Source: Acidaminococcus fermentans (GTDB lineage: Bacteria > Bacillota > Negativicutes > Acidaminococcales > Acidaminococcaceae). Taken from it: a DNA stretch of 64,000 nucleotides. The translations under genes and the position numbers were made by a program. Shown here piece after piece: positions 36,621-48,359 of the stretch. The first letter of the stretch is position 1; every line of letters starts with the position of its first letter. Where the stretch lies: positions 25,042-89,041 of the forward strand of contig NZ_VULN01000011.1 in assembly GCF_009696675.1 (NCBI RefSeq). Direction: 5' to 3'. Under the pieces are notes generated by a model that searched no databases, was not told where the DNA came from, and worked only from the letters and a program-made list of their open reading frames with translations.

Positions 36621-38969
36621 TCACCTTCCTGCTGCCCAAAGAGCGGCGATTTCCGCCGGCTGCAGCCTCCAGCTGCGGTTCAGGGCCTGGAAACGGGCGT
36701 CATATTCCGCCTGCAGGGCCTGGAACCCTTTGGATTCCTGCATATTCTTGTGTCCCGTATCTCCCAGGGAAACCAGTCCCGCTTCCCGGGTGAACAGGTG
36801 CAATTCGTAAAAAATGTCCAGTACAGCCTGGCTGATCCGGCAGCCGTTGGGTGCCGTCAATTGGAGCAGCTGGGCTTCCTGGCAGGCGCCCTGCTCCCGC
36901 AGCCGGTTCCGTATGGTTCCGTAGCACACCCGCAGACCGGCCACATCGGGATACTGCCGGCGCAGGGTGTCCCGCCGGGCCAGGAGATCTTCCCGGCCGT
37001 ACAGAAGATAGAGCCGCCCGGGCTGGTCCCCTTTCAGAGGGAATTTTCCCGGCTGGAGGACTTTTTCCGCGCCCCCGTCCCAGAACACCACCGTGGCAGT
37101 TCCCTCCGGCAATGGTGCCCCGTAGGACAGGATACAGGCTTCCGGATATTTTTCCTTTAGGGCTACACTATCCTCTACATATACTACCGTCTTTTTATCT
37201 TTTTGTAAAATACTATTTACCTCTGTCTCCTTGTTCCGGTTCTCATGGCGCCAGTCGATGATGGTATAGGGAGCTTCCACCGCCGCCACTTCCAGATCCA
37301 CCGCCGTCACCCCCCGGAAGGTATTCAGCCGGGGAGAAAAGGCCAGTGCCGCCGTTTCTCCGGGATAGAAGGAATGGAACCGGGGCCCTTCCTGCCACAG
37401 GAGGCCCTTGTACCGGAATCCCCCCTGGGCAATCTGGAACTTCAGATGGTTCTGGTCCCGGCCCAGGAGAGAGACCTCTTCGATTTTCGCTTTGGCAAAA
37501 CCCAGTACAGGAGCCGGGTTCCCCACCCCGAAGGGTTCCAGTTTTCCCAGCTGTTCCACCGCTTCCGGGGTGATTTCCCGGCCTTCCGGCACGAACCAGT
37601 CCGGTTCCGCTGCCGGTTCATAGGGTTTGTGGTCCAGCATCTCCGCCACCACCTGGGAAAAAGCGTCCCGGAAGGCAGGGATCTCCGCCGTCTTTATGGT
37701 GAGCCCGGCCGCCTGGGCATGGCCTCCGAACTGAACCAGATGGTCCCGGCACCGGTCCAGGGCCTGGTACAGGTCCAGGGGCGGGATGCTCCGGCAGGAT
37801 CCTTTGGCCGTATCCCCGTCAATGGACAGGAGCACCGAAGGCAGATGGTATTTTTCCGTCATCCGGGAGGCCACAATGCCGATGACCCCGGGATGCCAGC
37901 CTTCTTCTCCCAGCACCAGGCTCCATTCCGGACTGCCTTGGGCTGCCAGCTGGTGTTCCGCTTCCTCAAAGATCTTCTGGCTGAGAGCCTGGCGTTCCTG
38001 GTTGGCGGAATTCAGTTCCTCCGCCAGCTCCCGGGCGGTTTCCGGCTCCTGGGCCGTAAGCAGCTTCACCGCGGTCATGGCGTCATCCAGCCGGCCGGCA
38101 GCGTTGATCCGGGGCCCCAGGCCGAAACCGATGGTGCCACTGTTGATGGCAGCCCCGGGGGCCACGGTCACATGGATCAGGGCCTGAAGTCCCAGGAGCG
38201 GACTGTGGGGCATTTTAGCCAGTCCTTTCCGGACGATTTCCCGGTTCTCATCCCGAAGGGGCACCATGTCCGCCACAGTGCCCAGGGCCACCAGTTCGAT
38301 CAGATCATCCCAGAACAGCTCCGGATTTCCCGTCAGCTTCTGTTCCAGGGCCTGGCACAGTTTGAAGGCCACCCCCACCCCGGCAATGCCTTTGAAGGGA
38401 TACCCATCCCCGGGCTGGTTGGGATTCACCACCGCCAGGGCCCGGGGCAGTTCCCGGGGAGCCAGATGGTGGTCAGTGATGATGATGTCCAGGTCTTTGG
38501 GAGCCTGGGCCACCACCTGGGCACCGCTGATCCCCGTATCCACCGTGATCAGCAGTTTCGTCCCCCGGCCGGCGATCTTTTCCAGGGCCGGAACATTGAG
38601 GCCATATCCTTCCCGGTCCCGCCGGGGCACGTACACATCCACCTGGGCTCCGTGGCGGCGGAGAAACAAATACAGCAGGGAACTGGCCGATGTACCATCC
38701 ACGTCGTAATCCCCGTAGATAGTCATGGGTTCGCCCTGCTGCAGTGCCCCGAGGATCCGTTCCACAGCCCGGTCCATATTCTTCAGCCGGAAGGGATCGT
38801 AATAGGGCTGTTCTTTCCCTTCCAGGAATTCCTTCACCTGGGCCGGATCCGTCAGGTTCCGGCGGACCAGGATTCCGGCCAGAAGGGGCGAAAGGCCCAG
38901 TTCCCGGCACAGGGCCTGGACCTGGGGCTCCCGGTCTTCCGTATGCTTTCTGATTTTCGTATAGATCAT
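36621..38969 (-). CDS. recJ: Single-stranded-DNA exonuclease RecJ
   Basis: A 782-residue 5'-3' exonuclease of the DHH phosphoesterase family. Motif I GDYDVDG at 86-92, motif III DHHLAP at 167-172 and the DHHA1 domain with SGHAQAAG-like FGGHAQAAGLTI near 410, followed by an OB fold and a long C-terminal extension (about 570-782), as in Firmicutes RecJ. It forms a unit with the LapA-like protein upstream and relA downstream. Confidence 0.93.
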   Translation of the reverse strand: MIYTKIRKHTEDREPQVQALCRELGLSPLLAGILVRRNLTDPAQVKEFLEGKEQPYYDPFRLKNMDRAVERILGALQQGEPMTIYGDYDVDGTSASSLLYLFLRRHGAQVDVYVPRRDREGYGLNVPALEKIAGRGTKLLITVDTGISGAQVVAQAPKDLDIIITDHHLAPRELPRALAVVNPNQPGDGYPFKGIAGVGVAFKLCQALEQKLTGNPELFWDDLIELVALGTVADMVPLRDENREIVRKGLAKMPHSPLLGLQALIHVTVAPGAAINSGTIGFGLGPRINAAGRLDDAMTAVKLLTAQEPETARELAEELNSANQERQALSQKIFEEAEHQLAAQGSPEWSLVLGEEGWHPGVIGIVASRMTEKYHLPSVLLSIDGDTAKGSCRSIPPLDLYQALDRCRDHLVQFGGHAQAAGLTIKTAEIPAFRDAFSQVVAEMLDHKPYEPAAEPDWFVPEGREITPEAVEQLGKLEPFGVGNPAPVLGFAKAKIEEVSLLGRDQNHLKFQIAQGGFRYKGLLWQEGPRFHSFYPGETAALAFSPRLNTFRGVTAVDLEVAAVEAPYTIIDWRHENRNKETEVNSILQKDKKTVVYVEDSVALKEKYPEACILSYGAPLPEGTATVVFWDGGAEKVLQPGKFPLKGDQPGRLYLLYGREDLLARRDTLRRQYPDVAGLRVCYGTIRNRLREQGACQEAQLLQLTAPNGCRISQAVLDIFYELHLFTREAGLVSLGDTGHKNMQESKGFQALQAEYDARFQALNRSWRLQPAEIAALWAAGR

Positions 38970-38977
38970 ATTCCTTC

Positions 38978-39373
38978 TTACTCCTTGGGCCGGAAGGGTT
39001 TGATGATGGGGTCTTTATCCTTTTTCACATCAAAAGGTTTGCTTTTTCCTTCTCCCCGCCGGGGCAGATCCATCCGGGGGATCCGGAAGCTGTCCATCCG
39101 TTCCCGCTGCTGGGCCTCCCAGGCTTCCTTCTTTTCTTCCAGCTGCCGGAGCTGTTCCTTCAGCTTCCGGTCTTTCATATAATGTCCCGCTTTCACCTTC
39201 AGGGTCCACAGACTGGCCAGGAGGAATCCCAGCAGCAGGCAGCCCATGATGATCAGGGCCAGGGACAGGGAAAAATGCCAGATGAGGAAGCTCACTTCCA
39301 CAGCCGCCGCATTCTGGAGTGCAAAAATGGCAATGAACAGGGCAATGATGCCCATCAGGATCACATAAAGCAT
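38978..39373 (-). CDS. LapA-domain membrane protein
   Basis: A 131-residue protein with two N-terminal membrane helices (about 2-20 and 38-60, LALIIMGCLLLGFLLASLW) and a long charged cytoplasmic tail, coiled-coil prone at 70-95 (KLKEQLRQLEEKKEAWEAQQRE... region). This is the LapA/YrvD-like type found beside recJ in Firmicutes. ATG 39373 follows AAAGGA; a 34-codon longer frame reaches into the upstream terminator region and is rejected. A minus-strand TATAAT lies at 39433-39428. Confidence 0.82.
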   Translation of the reverse strand: MLYVILMGIIALFIAIFALQNAAAVEVSFLIWHFSLSLALIIMGCLLLGFLLASLWTLKVKAGHYMKDRKLKEQLRQLEEKKEAWEAQQRERMDSFRIPRMDLPRRGEGKSKPFDVKKDKDPIIKPFRPKE

Positions 39374-39427
39374 GACGCACGTCCTTTCCATCAAAATTCC
39401 AAGGATAATACACCTGCGTGATGTTCT

Positions 39428-39433
39428 ATTATA
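39428..39433 (-). promoter_or_regulatory. -10 element of the lapA-like/recJ/relA unit
   Basis: TATAAT on the minus strand about 55 bp before the start codon. The -35 at 17 bp (TTCTTT) is poor and falls inside the neighbouring terminator. Confidence 0.4.
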
Positions 39434-39450
39434 CCGTATTTTGGGGAGAA

Positions 39451-39488
39451 AAAGAAGGGGCTGTTGCTTGTGCAACAGCCCCTTCTTT
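39451..39488. terminator. Terminator of the 2-hydroxyacid dehydrogenase gene
   Basis: AAAGAAGGGGCTGTTGC and its perfect complement around TTGT. On the minus strand it includes the first bases of the stop codon and is followed by T-rich sequence. CTGTTGC hairpin family. Confidence 0.8.
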
Positions 39489-40434
39489 ATACGCTCTTCT
39501 TGTATCCCGTTTTCCGGTCCACCAGATTTTCCAGCGGCTCACCGGCCAAATAGTGTTTCAGGTTCCGGGCGGCAATGGCCACGGCTTTGTCCCAGGTCTG
39601 GGGCAGGTGATGGTCCCCGCTGATGTGGGGAGTGATCAGGAGATTGGGCACATCCCACAGGGGACTGTCTGCCGGCAAAGGTTCCGGATCCGTCACATCC
39701 AGAGCCGCCCCGGCCAGATGCTCTTCCGAAAGGGCCCGGGCCAGGTCCTCCTGGACCACCGCATTTCCCCGGCCGCAGTTGATAAAGAAGGCTCCGGGCT
39801 TCATGGCCTGGAACATCCCGGCATCATACAGATGGGTGGTTTCCGGCGTCCCCGGCAGCACGCTGGCCACTACATCCGCCTGTCCCAGGAACCCTGGCAG
39901 ATCTTCCAGGGTCCCCATTTGGTCCGCTTCGGTCGGGATTTCCCCCCGGTGCCGGCGGATGCCGATCACGTGGGCCCCCAGCAGCCGGCACAGCCGTCCG
40001 TAAGACCGGCCGATGTCCCCAAAGCCCACCACCACCACGGTGGCCCCTTCCAGGCTGGTCACTTCCCCTTCATCCTTCCACTGATGCTGCAGCTGGTTCC
40101 GGTGGTACAGGTACAGCTTCTTCTGGAGGGACAGGGTCAGGGCCAGCATATGTTCCGAAAGAGCCTGGCCATAGGCTCCGGTGCAGTTGGTCAGCTGGAC
40201 GGAAGGATCCAGGATCCCTGGTTTGCAGTAGGCGTCGGCCCCGGCGGAATTCAGCTGGACCCATTTCAGACCGGCAAGGCCTGCCAGCTTTTTAGGGGCC
40301 ACATTGCCGATGATCACTTCCGCCCCCTGGAGGGTGTCCAGGTCCTTTCCGTAGCAGAATTCCGCTCCGGGAGCCGCCTTCTCCAGCACTTTTCTGTCCT
40401 TTTCCCGCATAAACATGGGTACCGCGATTTTCAT
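39487..40434 (-). CDS. D-2-hydroxyacid dehydrogenase family protein
   Basis: A 315-residue NAD(P)-dependent dehydrogenase. Rossmann motif VVVVGFGDIGRSYGR near residues 135-149, catalytic Arg in FINCGRGNAV near 228, Glu in the DVTDPEPLP stretch near 258 and His in LLITPHISG near 275. RRHRGE after the second strand suggests NADP preference. Candidates include glyoxylate/hydroxypyruvate or 2-ketoacid reduction; Acidaminococcus uses 2-hydroxyglutarate, but its known dehydrogenase cannot be told from this group by eye. Single gene with its own terminator; the palindromic repeat lies 63 bp upstream. Confidence 0.88.
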   Translation of the reverse strand: MKIAVPMFMREKDRKVLEKAAPGAEFCYGKDLDTLQGAEVIIGNVAPKKLAGLAGLKWVQLNSAGADAYCKPGILDPSVQLTNCTGAYGQALSEHMLALTLSLQKKLYLYHRNQLQHQWKDEGEVTSLEGATVVVVGFGDIGRSYGRLCRLLGAHVIGIRRHRGEIPTEADQMGTLEDLPGFLGQADVVASVLPGTPETTHLYDAGMFQAMKPGAFFINCGRGNAVVQEDLARALSEEHLAGAALDVTDPEPLPADSPLWDVPNLLITPHISGDHHLPQTWDKAVAIAARNLKHYLAGEPLENLVDRKTGYKKSV

Positions 40435-40512
40435 GGTATCAGTCCTTTCCTTGTGGGCTGTCGGAAGGAACCCGTCCAGCAGGTTCCTTGAAAAAAACGC
40501 AGCCTGCGGCTG

Positions 40513-40682
40513 CTAACCCACCACCATTGCGGAGACGCAACGGTCCCCCGCCCTTGTAAAGGGCGGATAAATTGCACGTCTGGCTTACGCCTTGGTATCA
40601 ATAAGCAAGGGCCGAAGGCTCAATCGTATATCCGTCCCTTTTCAAGGGCGGGGGACCAGCCACAAGGCTGGTGGTGGGTTAG
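40513..40682. repeat. Palindromic intergenic element, copy B
   Basis: A 170-bp near copy of 6544-6711, with the same CTAACCCACCACC ends and inner GGTCCCCCGCCC repeats, and a diverged centre. Here the symmetry goes further out: AACGCAGCC (40497-40505) and GGCTGCGTT (40692-40700) also pair, giving about 204 bp. The other bases of the gap 40435-40771 hold a short hairpin AAAATTTGC/GCAAATTTT (40711-40730) and no gene. Confidence 0.85.
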
Positions 40683-40752
40683 CAGCCCTGAGGCTGCGTT
40701 TTTGTTGGCAAAAATTTGCCTGCAAATTTTATCCCTTGGCCACTGGCCGGAA

Positions 40753-40775
40753 ATAAGGCGCTGCAGGCGCCTTAT
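40753..40775 (-). terminator. Hairpin at the end of secF
   Basis: ATAAGGCGC-TGCAG-GCGCCTTAT overlaps the secF stop codon and is followed on the minus strand by TTTCC only. Possible weak terminator. Confidence 0.5.
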
Positions 40776-41653
40776 CTCCCCAGTTTCTTCCGGAAAAACA
40801 GCCACATGCTCCCGGCCAGGAAGGTGGAGGTGTAGAACCCGCTGCCAAAGCCCACCAGCATGGCGAAGGAGAAGTTGTGGATGGTCTCTCCCCCGAACAG
40901 GAAAATGGCCACCACCGCAAACAGGGTGGTCAGGGTGGTGTAAACACTCCGGGTCATGGTCTGCCAGATGCTGGCATCCACCAGATCCCCCATGCTTTCG
41001 TTCCGCCGGTGGATGTGGAGATTTTCCCGGATCCGGTCGAACACCACAATGGTTCCGTTTACGGAATACCCTACAACGGTCAGCAGAGCCGCCACAAAGG
41101 AGGAGTCGATTTCCAGGTGGAGCACCGAGAACCAGGTCAGGGTCACCAGCACGTCAATGATCAGGGCTACAATGGCCGCCAGGGCGAACCGGAGCTCAAA
41201 CCGGATGGTGATGTAGATGATCATCAGCACCCAGCTGAGGACTACAGCCCCCACGGCGCTTTTCACCAGGTCGCTGCCTACGGTGGCTCCCACGTTTTCC
41301 ACCCGGAGCACTTCATTTTTCCCCAGGCGGCTGGTAAGATCATTCATCACTTCCACCCGCTGGCTGTCGCTCACAAGGCCTGTACGGATCAGCACCGACT
41401 GGCTGCTTTCCACCTGCTGGTCACTGCTGCCCAGCTGGATCACACTGCTGCCCAGCTGATGGTCGCTCAGTACGCTCCGGACCTGGGCCACAGTCACCGG
41501 CTGTTCGAACTTGATATCCAGGATGCTGCCCCCGGTGAAATCGATTCCCAGGTTGAAGCCCCGGGTGAACATGGAAACAATCCCTACAATCAGTACCACA
41601 GCCGTAATGGAAAAGAAGATCCTGGCATGCTTGACTATGGAAAACTTTTTCAT
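40772..41653 (-). CDS. secF: Protein translocase subunit SecF
   Basis: A 293-residue SecF with six membrane helices and a periplasmic P1-like domain. N-terminal helix, then FTRGFNLGIDFTGGSILDI near residues 27-45 (the D-F-T-G-G motif), VGATVGSDLVKSAVGAVVLS near 122 and the C-terminal RIRENLHIH and EDxxxTxxRS-like loop (MTRSVYTTLTTL near 233). With SecD it uses the proton motive force to complete protein export. It overlaps secD by 4 bp. Confidence 0.95.
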   Translation of the reverse strand: MKKFSIVKHARIFFSITAVVLIVGIVSMFTRGFNLGIDFTGGSILDIKFEQPVTVAQVRSVLSDHQLGSSVIQLGSSDQQVESSQSVLIRTGLVSDSQRVEVMNDLTSRLGKNEVLRVENVGATVGSDLVKSAVGAVVLSWVLMIIYITIRFELRFALAAIVALIIDVLVTLTWFSVLHLEIDSSFVAALLTVVGYSVNGTIVVFDRIRENLHIHRRNESMGDLVDASIWQTMTRSVYTTLTTLFAVVAIFLFGGETIHNFSFAMLVGFGSGFYTSTFLAGSMWLFFRKKLGR

Positions 41654-42903
41654 CGTGCCGCCTCCCCTTTTCCGTCTTTTGTTTTCGGCTGAGGGGCCTT
41701 AGCCCCGAACCAGGCCGGATTCTTGGTGAAATTGCTGCCAATGAAAGCGCTGAGGATGAACTTGGTCACCGTCACGGCCGTGAACATACTGATCAGCACC
41801 CCCAGAGCCAGGGTCACCGCAAAGCCCTTGATGGGGCCGGTGCCCAGATAGAACAGCACCGCAGCCGCCATGAGGGTGGTCACGTTGGAGTCCAGGATGG
41901 TGGTGAAGGCCCGGGAGAACCCGGCGCTTACCGCCGCCCGGAGGGTCTTGCCCCCCAGGATCTCTTCCTTGAACCGTTCAAAGATCAGCACGTTGGCATC
42001 CACAGCCATACCGATGGACAGGATGATCCCGGCGATTCCCGGCAGGGTCAGGGTAGCGTTGAGCCCCTTCATCACGGCCAAAAGAAGCAGGGTATACAGC
42101 AGCAGCACAATATCAGCCACCAGACCGGACAGCCGGTAATACAGCAGCATGAACAGGAACACCCCGGCCAGACCGATGGCAAAAGCCTTCATGCTGGCGT
42201 CCTTGGCGTCCTGGCCCAAGGTGGGGCCTACGGTGCGGTTTTCCACCACTTCCAGTTTCACCGGCAGAGAGCCGCTGCGCAGGAGGATGGCCAGATGTTC
42301 CGCTTCCTTGGCGTCCTTGGACCCGGTGATCTGGGCATTGCCCCCGGTAATGGGTTCGCTGACCCGGGGAGCGGTGAGCACGTTGCCGTCCAGCAGGATG
42401 GCAATCTGCCGGCCCACGTTCCGGGCGGTCAGGTCGGCGAATTTCTTGGCTCCTTCTTCATTGAACTGAAGGGTGACCACCGGCTGGCCGCTCTGGTCCG
42501 CGCTGGCCTTGGAATCCTTCAGATCCTTCCCGGTAAGGACGGTGTTCCCGTCCATGTCCTTGAATTCCAGCATGGCCGTCTTGCCCAGCATGGCAATGGC
42601 CTGTTCCGGATCCTTCACCCCGGGCAGTTCCACAATGATTTTGTCCTTGCCCTGGCGCTGGATCACCGGTTCCGTCAGGCCCAGCTCGTTGACCCGGCGT
42701 TCGATGATCTGGATGGACCGGTTGATGGCATCATCGTCCACCTTGCTCTCCGGGGTTTCCTGGGCCTGGAGCACTACATGGGTGCCGCCCTGGAGGTCCA
42801 GCCCCTGCTTTACCGTACTGGCCAGAGGTTTGATGAATACGGCAAAAGCAATCACAATGGCCAGCACTGAAACCAGCAGCTTGACCCGATTTTTACTTTC
42901 CAA
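41650..42903 (-). CDS. secD: Protein translocase subunit SecD
   Basis: A 417-residue SecD with the family start KPLASTVKQGLDLQGGTHVVL (residues about 25-45), P1 domain, NRTVGPTLGQDAKDASMKA near 222, six membrane helices and a GIAGIILSIGMAVDANVLIFER stretch near 290-311 holding the conserved Asp. Shorter periplasmic part than in E. coli, as usual for this phylum. Second partner of SecF. Confidence 0.95.
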   Translation of the reverse strand: MESKNRVKLLVSVLAIVIAFAVFIKPLASTVKQGLDLQGGTHVVLQAQETPESKVDDDAINRSIQIIERRVNELGLTEPVIQRQGKDKIIVELPGVKDPEQAIAMLGKTAMLEFKDMDGNTVLTGKDLKDSKASADQSGQPVVTLQFNEEGAKKFADLTARNVGRQIAILLDGNVLTAPRVSEPITGGNAQITGSKDAKEAEHLAILLRSGSLPVKLEVVENRTVGPTLGQDAKDASMKAFAIGLAGVFLFMLLYYRLSGLVADIVLLLYTLLLLAVMKGLNATLTLPGIAGIILSIGMAVDANVLIFERFKEEILGGKTLRAAVSAGFSRAFTTILDSNVTTLMAAAVLFYLGTGPIKGFAVTLALGVLISMFTAVTVTKFILSAFIGSNFTKNPAWFGAKAPQPKTKDGKGEAAR

Positions 42904-42915
42904 AACGATTCCCCC

Positions 42916-43491
42916 TCATTTTCCGTTATTCTTGCATACCCGCAGTCCTTTTTCCGTACACAGATAACGGACCTTTGCGTCATGGGCACTGGTGGGCAGC
43001 TCTTTTTGCACCTGCACTTCGTACCCGATTGCCATGGGAACCCCTTTGGTGCACCGTGGCAGGAACCGGTCATAATACCCGGCCCCCCGGCCCAGCCGTT
43101 CTCCCTGGGAGGTGAAGCCCAGTCCCGGAGTCAGCACCAGGTCGATGTCTTCCGGCGCCACTGTTTCCACCGGTTCCTGGGGAGTACGGATCCCGTACCG
43201 GTCCCGGGCCAGCTTCTTCAGTGTCACCAGCCGTGCGGCGGCCATTTGGCCAGGTCCTTCCAGGATCTGGGGCACGCACACGGTCTTGCCCATATTGAGG
43301 GCGGTCTGGAGAGCCTGATCGATGTTCACTTCTCCCGGTTCCCCCAGATACCCCATGATCACTTTCCCTTCCAGGAACAGCCGGCTGTTTACGATGTGGC
43401 TGTTGATTTCCCGGTTGAACCGGTGGATTTCCCGCTGGTTCAGCCGCAGGATCTTTTCCCGGATCTCCTGGCGGACAGCTTTCTTATCCAT
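42916..43491 (-). CDS. 5-formyltetrahydrofolate cyclo-ligase
   Basis: A 191-residue MTHFS/YgfA-type enzyme turning 5-formyl-THF into 5,10-methenyl-THF with ATP. Typical start with RQEIREKILRL, MGYLGEPGEVNI near 47 and the C-terminal nucleotide-binding GERLGRGAGYYDRFLPR near 131-147. The start codon shares bases with the yajC stop (TAATG). Unrelated in role to its sec neighbours; a recurring Firmicutes combination. Confidence 0.92.
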   Translation of the reverse strand: MDKKAVRQEIREKILRLNQREIHRFNREINSHIVNSRLFLEGKVIMGYLGEPGEVNIDQALQTALNMGKTVCVPQILEGPGQMAAARLVTLKKLARDRYGIRTPQEPVETVAPEDIDLVLTPGLGFTSQGERLGRGAGYYDRFLPRCTKGVPMAIGYEVQVQKELPTSAHDAKVRYLCTEKGLRVCKNNGK

Positions 43492-43865
43492 TATTTTTCT
43501 TCTCCGTTCCCTTCTGCCTGGGCAGCTCCTTCAGCAGGGGCTTCCGCCGGTTTGGCTTCCGGTTGGACAGGCGTTTCCTTCTTGCTTTCCTTCTTGGTGA
43601 AGGCAGAAGTGATTACGCCGCCTACGGCAGATTTCCTGATGTGGAATTCCACCCCTTCGGCCACCTTGATCCGGACCTTGTCTTCCTGGACCTTGGTGAT
43701 GGTGCCCAGGATGCCGCCGATGGTCACAATGTTGGTGCCCACCTTCAGAGAATCCAGCATCTCACTGCGTTTCTTCTGGTCCCGTTTCTGGGGACGGTAG
43801 ATCATTACATAGAAGATCACACCCATGAGAATGAAAGGCCAAGCCATTTGAAGCAGATTGTCCAT
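43491..43865 (-). CDS. yajC: Preprotein translocase subunit YajC
   Basis: A 124-residue YajC: one N-terminal membrane helix (WPFILMGVIFYVMIY), the YRPQKRDQKKR turn near 24-34 and the small cytoplasmic domain with GTNIVTIGGILGTI near 43-56. An extra Glu/Ala/Pro-rich tail (residues 95-124) extends beyond the usual length. Part of the SecDF-YajC subcomplex. Confidence 0.94.
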   Translation of the reverse strand: MDNLLQMAWPFILMGVIFYVMIYRPQKRDQKKRSEMLDSLKVGTNIVTIGGILGTITKVQEDKVRIKVAEGVEFHIRKSAVGGVITSAFTKKESKKETPVQPEAKPAEAPAEGAAQAEGNGEEK

Positions 43866-43871
43866 CGAAAA

Positions 43872-46020
<2,149 letters not shown>

Positions 46021-46032
46021 TTGTTTTCTCTC

Positions 46033-47346
46033 CTAATAAACCTGTTTTATCGTTATACCCCGATAATAATGGGACAGGATAGTCTTGTAATTGTTCTTTT
46101 TTTCCTTCTGGAGGGCCATGCCCCGGGCGCCCCACTGGCTCAGGCCGACCCCGTGGCCGAACCCGTTGCCGATGAAGCTCACCTTTTCTCCCTCCACATT
46201 GGAAAACAACCGCATGTCTCCCACACTGGCTCCGTCCGGCACATCCTTTTTTCCGTCCCCGATGGGGATGGTCTTTTTTCCGATGGGATATCCATAGCCG
46301 TTGGTGATGGTCACGTCCAGTTCTTTGGGCCGTTCCAGGCCGATCTGCACATCAAACAGCGTGCTGTTCAGATCCAGCAGAGACCGGACCTGGGTGCCGG
46401 TAAGGGTAACGTTTTTTTTCGACCCCACAAAGGTCAGCCGCTTCACCCGTCCGGAAACACCCCGGTCCGGGGTCCAGCGCATGGGAGCTGGCGTCCGGGC
46501 AGACAGCCGGATTCCCTGAAGGTCCCCCAGTTCGTAGCCTCCCTGGCTCAGGAGCCGGGTCAGCTGGGCCTTGGTAAAGGTCCTGGTCCAGGCATATTTG
46601 GGGGAATCCTGGTCGTAATCCGGCACCGCCTGGAGATAGGGGATGTCCTTCCCCCACACGGCACTGGCCGCTTCCGTATAACCGCCTCCGCTGCTGTGGA
46701 ACACCGCCTGGATGGGAGCCCCGTCATAAAGGGCCGCCATGCCGCTGGTGGCATCCACCAGTTTGGAGGTGTTGGCGTGTTCCGCGGAAAGGCCTCCATA
46801 CACCTGGCCCAGTTCGTTGGCCCGGATGTCGAAATTGGGATACTTCCCGTTGTCCATACTGTACAGGGCAAAGCTCCGGGCCGCCACTGCCTGGGCCTTG
46901 ATGGCTTCGTCCGGCCACAGGGGCAGCACTTCCTTGGCCACCACCCCATAGAGATACTGCTCCAGGGGCAGGGTATTCACCACATTCAGGTTCTTTTTCC
47001 CGCTGTTCAGGAGCACCGTCAGGGCGCCCCGGTACTTTTTCCGGTTCACCAGCAGGGGATTTTTGGCATCCGCCGCCACAAGGGACACCTGACTGCCGGA
47101 CAGCTTTTTCTGGTCCGCATACAGGGAGCCGTTCTTTACGCTGATGAAATGGTTCCCCGGATTCAACACCGTGGTCCGGCCGCCGGCATCCACCACTTTG
47201 ATTTTCCCGGCAGAACTCACTTGGGCTGAAAACTGGTTCACCGCCAGTCCCACCCGAAGCCGGGGTCCTCCCCCTGCCGCCAGGACCACAGCGTGGATCA
47301 GCAGCAGGAAGAAGGCCGTCAGGAAAAGGGTCCGTTTCCCTTTCAT
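46033..47346 (-). CDS. SpoIID/LytB domain exported protein
   Basis: A 437-residue exported protein. N-terminal signal (about 1-23, [20 protein letters not shown]) and a central to C-terminal SpoIID/LytB domain (about 120-430): [37 protein letters not shown] core near 125-157, HSSGGGYTE near 218, and [17 protein letters not shown] near 398-414. SpoIID proteins are peptidoglycan lytic transglycosylases of spore engulfment; this one sits with ruvB and queA in an apparently non-sporulating line, so a general cell-wall role is likely. It overlaps ruvB by 4 bp. Confidence 0.88.
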   Translation of the reverse strand: MKGKRTLFLTAFFLLLIHAVVLAAGGGPRLRVGLAVNQFSAQVSSAGKIKVVDAGGRTTVLNPGNHFISVKNGSLYADQKKLSGSQVSLVAADAKNPLLVNRKKYRGALTVLLNSGKKNLNVVNTLPLEQYLYGVVAKEVLPLWPDEAIKAQAVAARSFALYSMDNGKYPNFDIRANELGQVYGGLSAEHANTSKLVDATSGMAALYDGAPIQAVFHSSGGGYTEAASAVWGKDIPYLQAVPDYDQDSPKYAWTRTFTKAQLTRLLSQGGYELGDLQGIRLSARTPAPMRWTPDRGVSGRVKRLTFVGSKKNVTLTGTQVRSLLDLNSTLFDVQIGLERPKELDVTITNGYGYPIGKKTIPIGDGKKDVPDGASVGDMRLFSNVEGEKVSFIGNGFGHGVGLSQWGARGMALQKEKKNNYKTILSHYYRGITIKQVY

Positions 47347-48359
47347 TTGCTTCCGTCCTCCGTGGGATAGGGCACTCCCAGATACTGGTAGGCGGCCAGG
47401 GTGGCCTGCCGTCCCTTGGGTGTCCGCTGGAGCATCCCCAGCTGCATCAGATAGGGTTCATACACATCTTCCAGGGTCTCAGTCTCCTCGTTGAGGGAAG
47501 CTGCCAGGGTATCCACCCCCACCGGCCGTCCGCCGAAATCCTTCACCAGCTTCTTCAGCAGCCGCCGGTCGTTCTGGTCCAGGCCCAAATCGTCGATTTC
47601 CAGCCGCTTCATGGCATCCCGGCACACGTCCCGGGTAATGGTGTCGTGGCCCCCCACTTCCGCAAAGTCCCGGACCCGTTTCAGCAGCCGGTTGGCCACC
47701 CGGGGAGTGCCCCGGCTCCGGCGTCCGATTTCATAGGCCCCTTCCGGATCGATGGTCACTTTCAAAATTTCCGCCGCCCGTTCCACAATGATCTGGAGTT
47801 CTTCCGGAGTGTAGAATTCCAGGTGGCAGATCACCCCGAACCGGTCCCGCAGAGGTGCCGCAATGGATCCCATCCGGGTGGTGGCCCCAATCAGGGTGAA
47901 CCGGGGCAGATCCAGCCGGACGCTCCGGGCTGCCGGCCCCTTGCCGATGATAATGTCCAGGGCATAGTCTTCCATGGCGGAATAGAGGATTTCCTCCACA
48001 GTTTTGGGCAGCCGGTGGATTTCATCGATGAACAGTACATCGCTGTCGCTGAGATTGGTGAGGATGGCCGCCAGGTCCCCCTGGCGCTCCAGGGCCGGAC
48101 CGCTGGTGATCCGGATGTTCACGTTCAGCTCATTGGCGATGATGTTGGCCAGAGTGGTCTTCCCCAGGCCCGGAGGCCCATAGAGCAGCACATGGTCCAG
48201 GGCTTCCTTCCGTTTCAGGGCCGCCTGGATGAAAATCTCCATATTCTTTTTCACTTTGGACTGGCCGATGTATTCCGCCAGCCGCCGGGGACGCAGGCTG
48301 TACTGCCAGCCGTCCTGTTCCTGCTCGTGCCCGGCAATCACGCGATTGGTATCTTCCAT
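47343..48359 (-). CDS. ruvB: Holliday junction helicase RuvB
   Basis: A 338-residue AAA+ motor. [13 protein letters not shown] near 20-32, Walker [12 protein letters not shown] near 62-72, Walker [10 protein letters not shown] near 108-116, sensor I GATTRMG near 157 and the arginine finger region RLLKRVRD near 222, then the winged-helix DNA-binding end. Directly adjacent to ruvA. Confidence 0.97.
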   Translation of the reverse strand: MEDTNRVIAGHEQEQDGWQYSLRPRRLAEYIGQSKVKKNMEIFIQAALKRKEALDHVLLYGPPGLGKTTLANIIANELNVNIRITSGPALERQGDLAAILTNLSDSDVLFIDEIHRLPKTVEEILYSAMEDYALDIIIGKGPAARSVRLDLPRFTLIGATTRMGSIAAPLRDRFGVICHLEFYTPEELQIIVERAAEILKVTIDPEGAYEIGRRSRGTPRVANRLLKRVRDFAEVGGHDTITRDVCRDAMKRLEIDDLGLDQNDRRLLKKLVKDFGGRPVGVDTLAASLNEETETLEDVYEPYLMQLGMLQRTPKGRQATLAAYQYLGVPYPTEDGSK

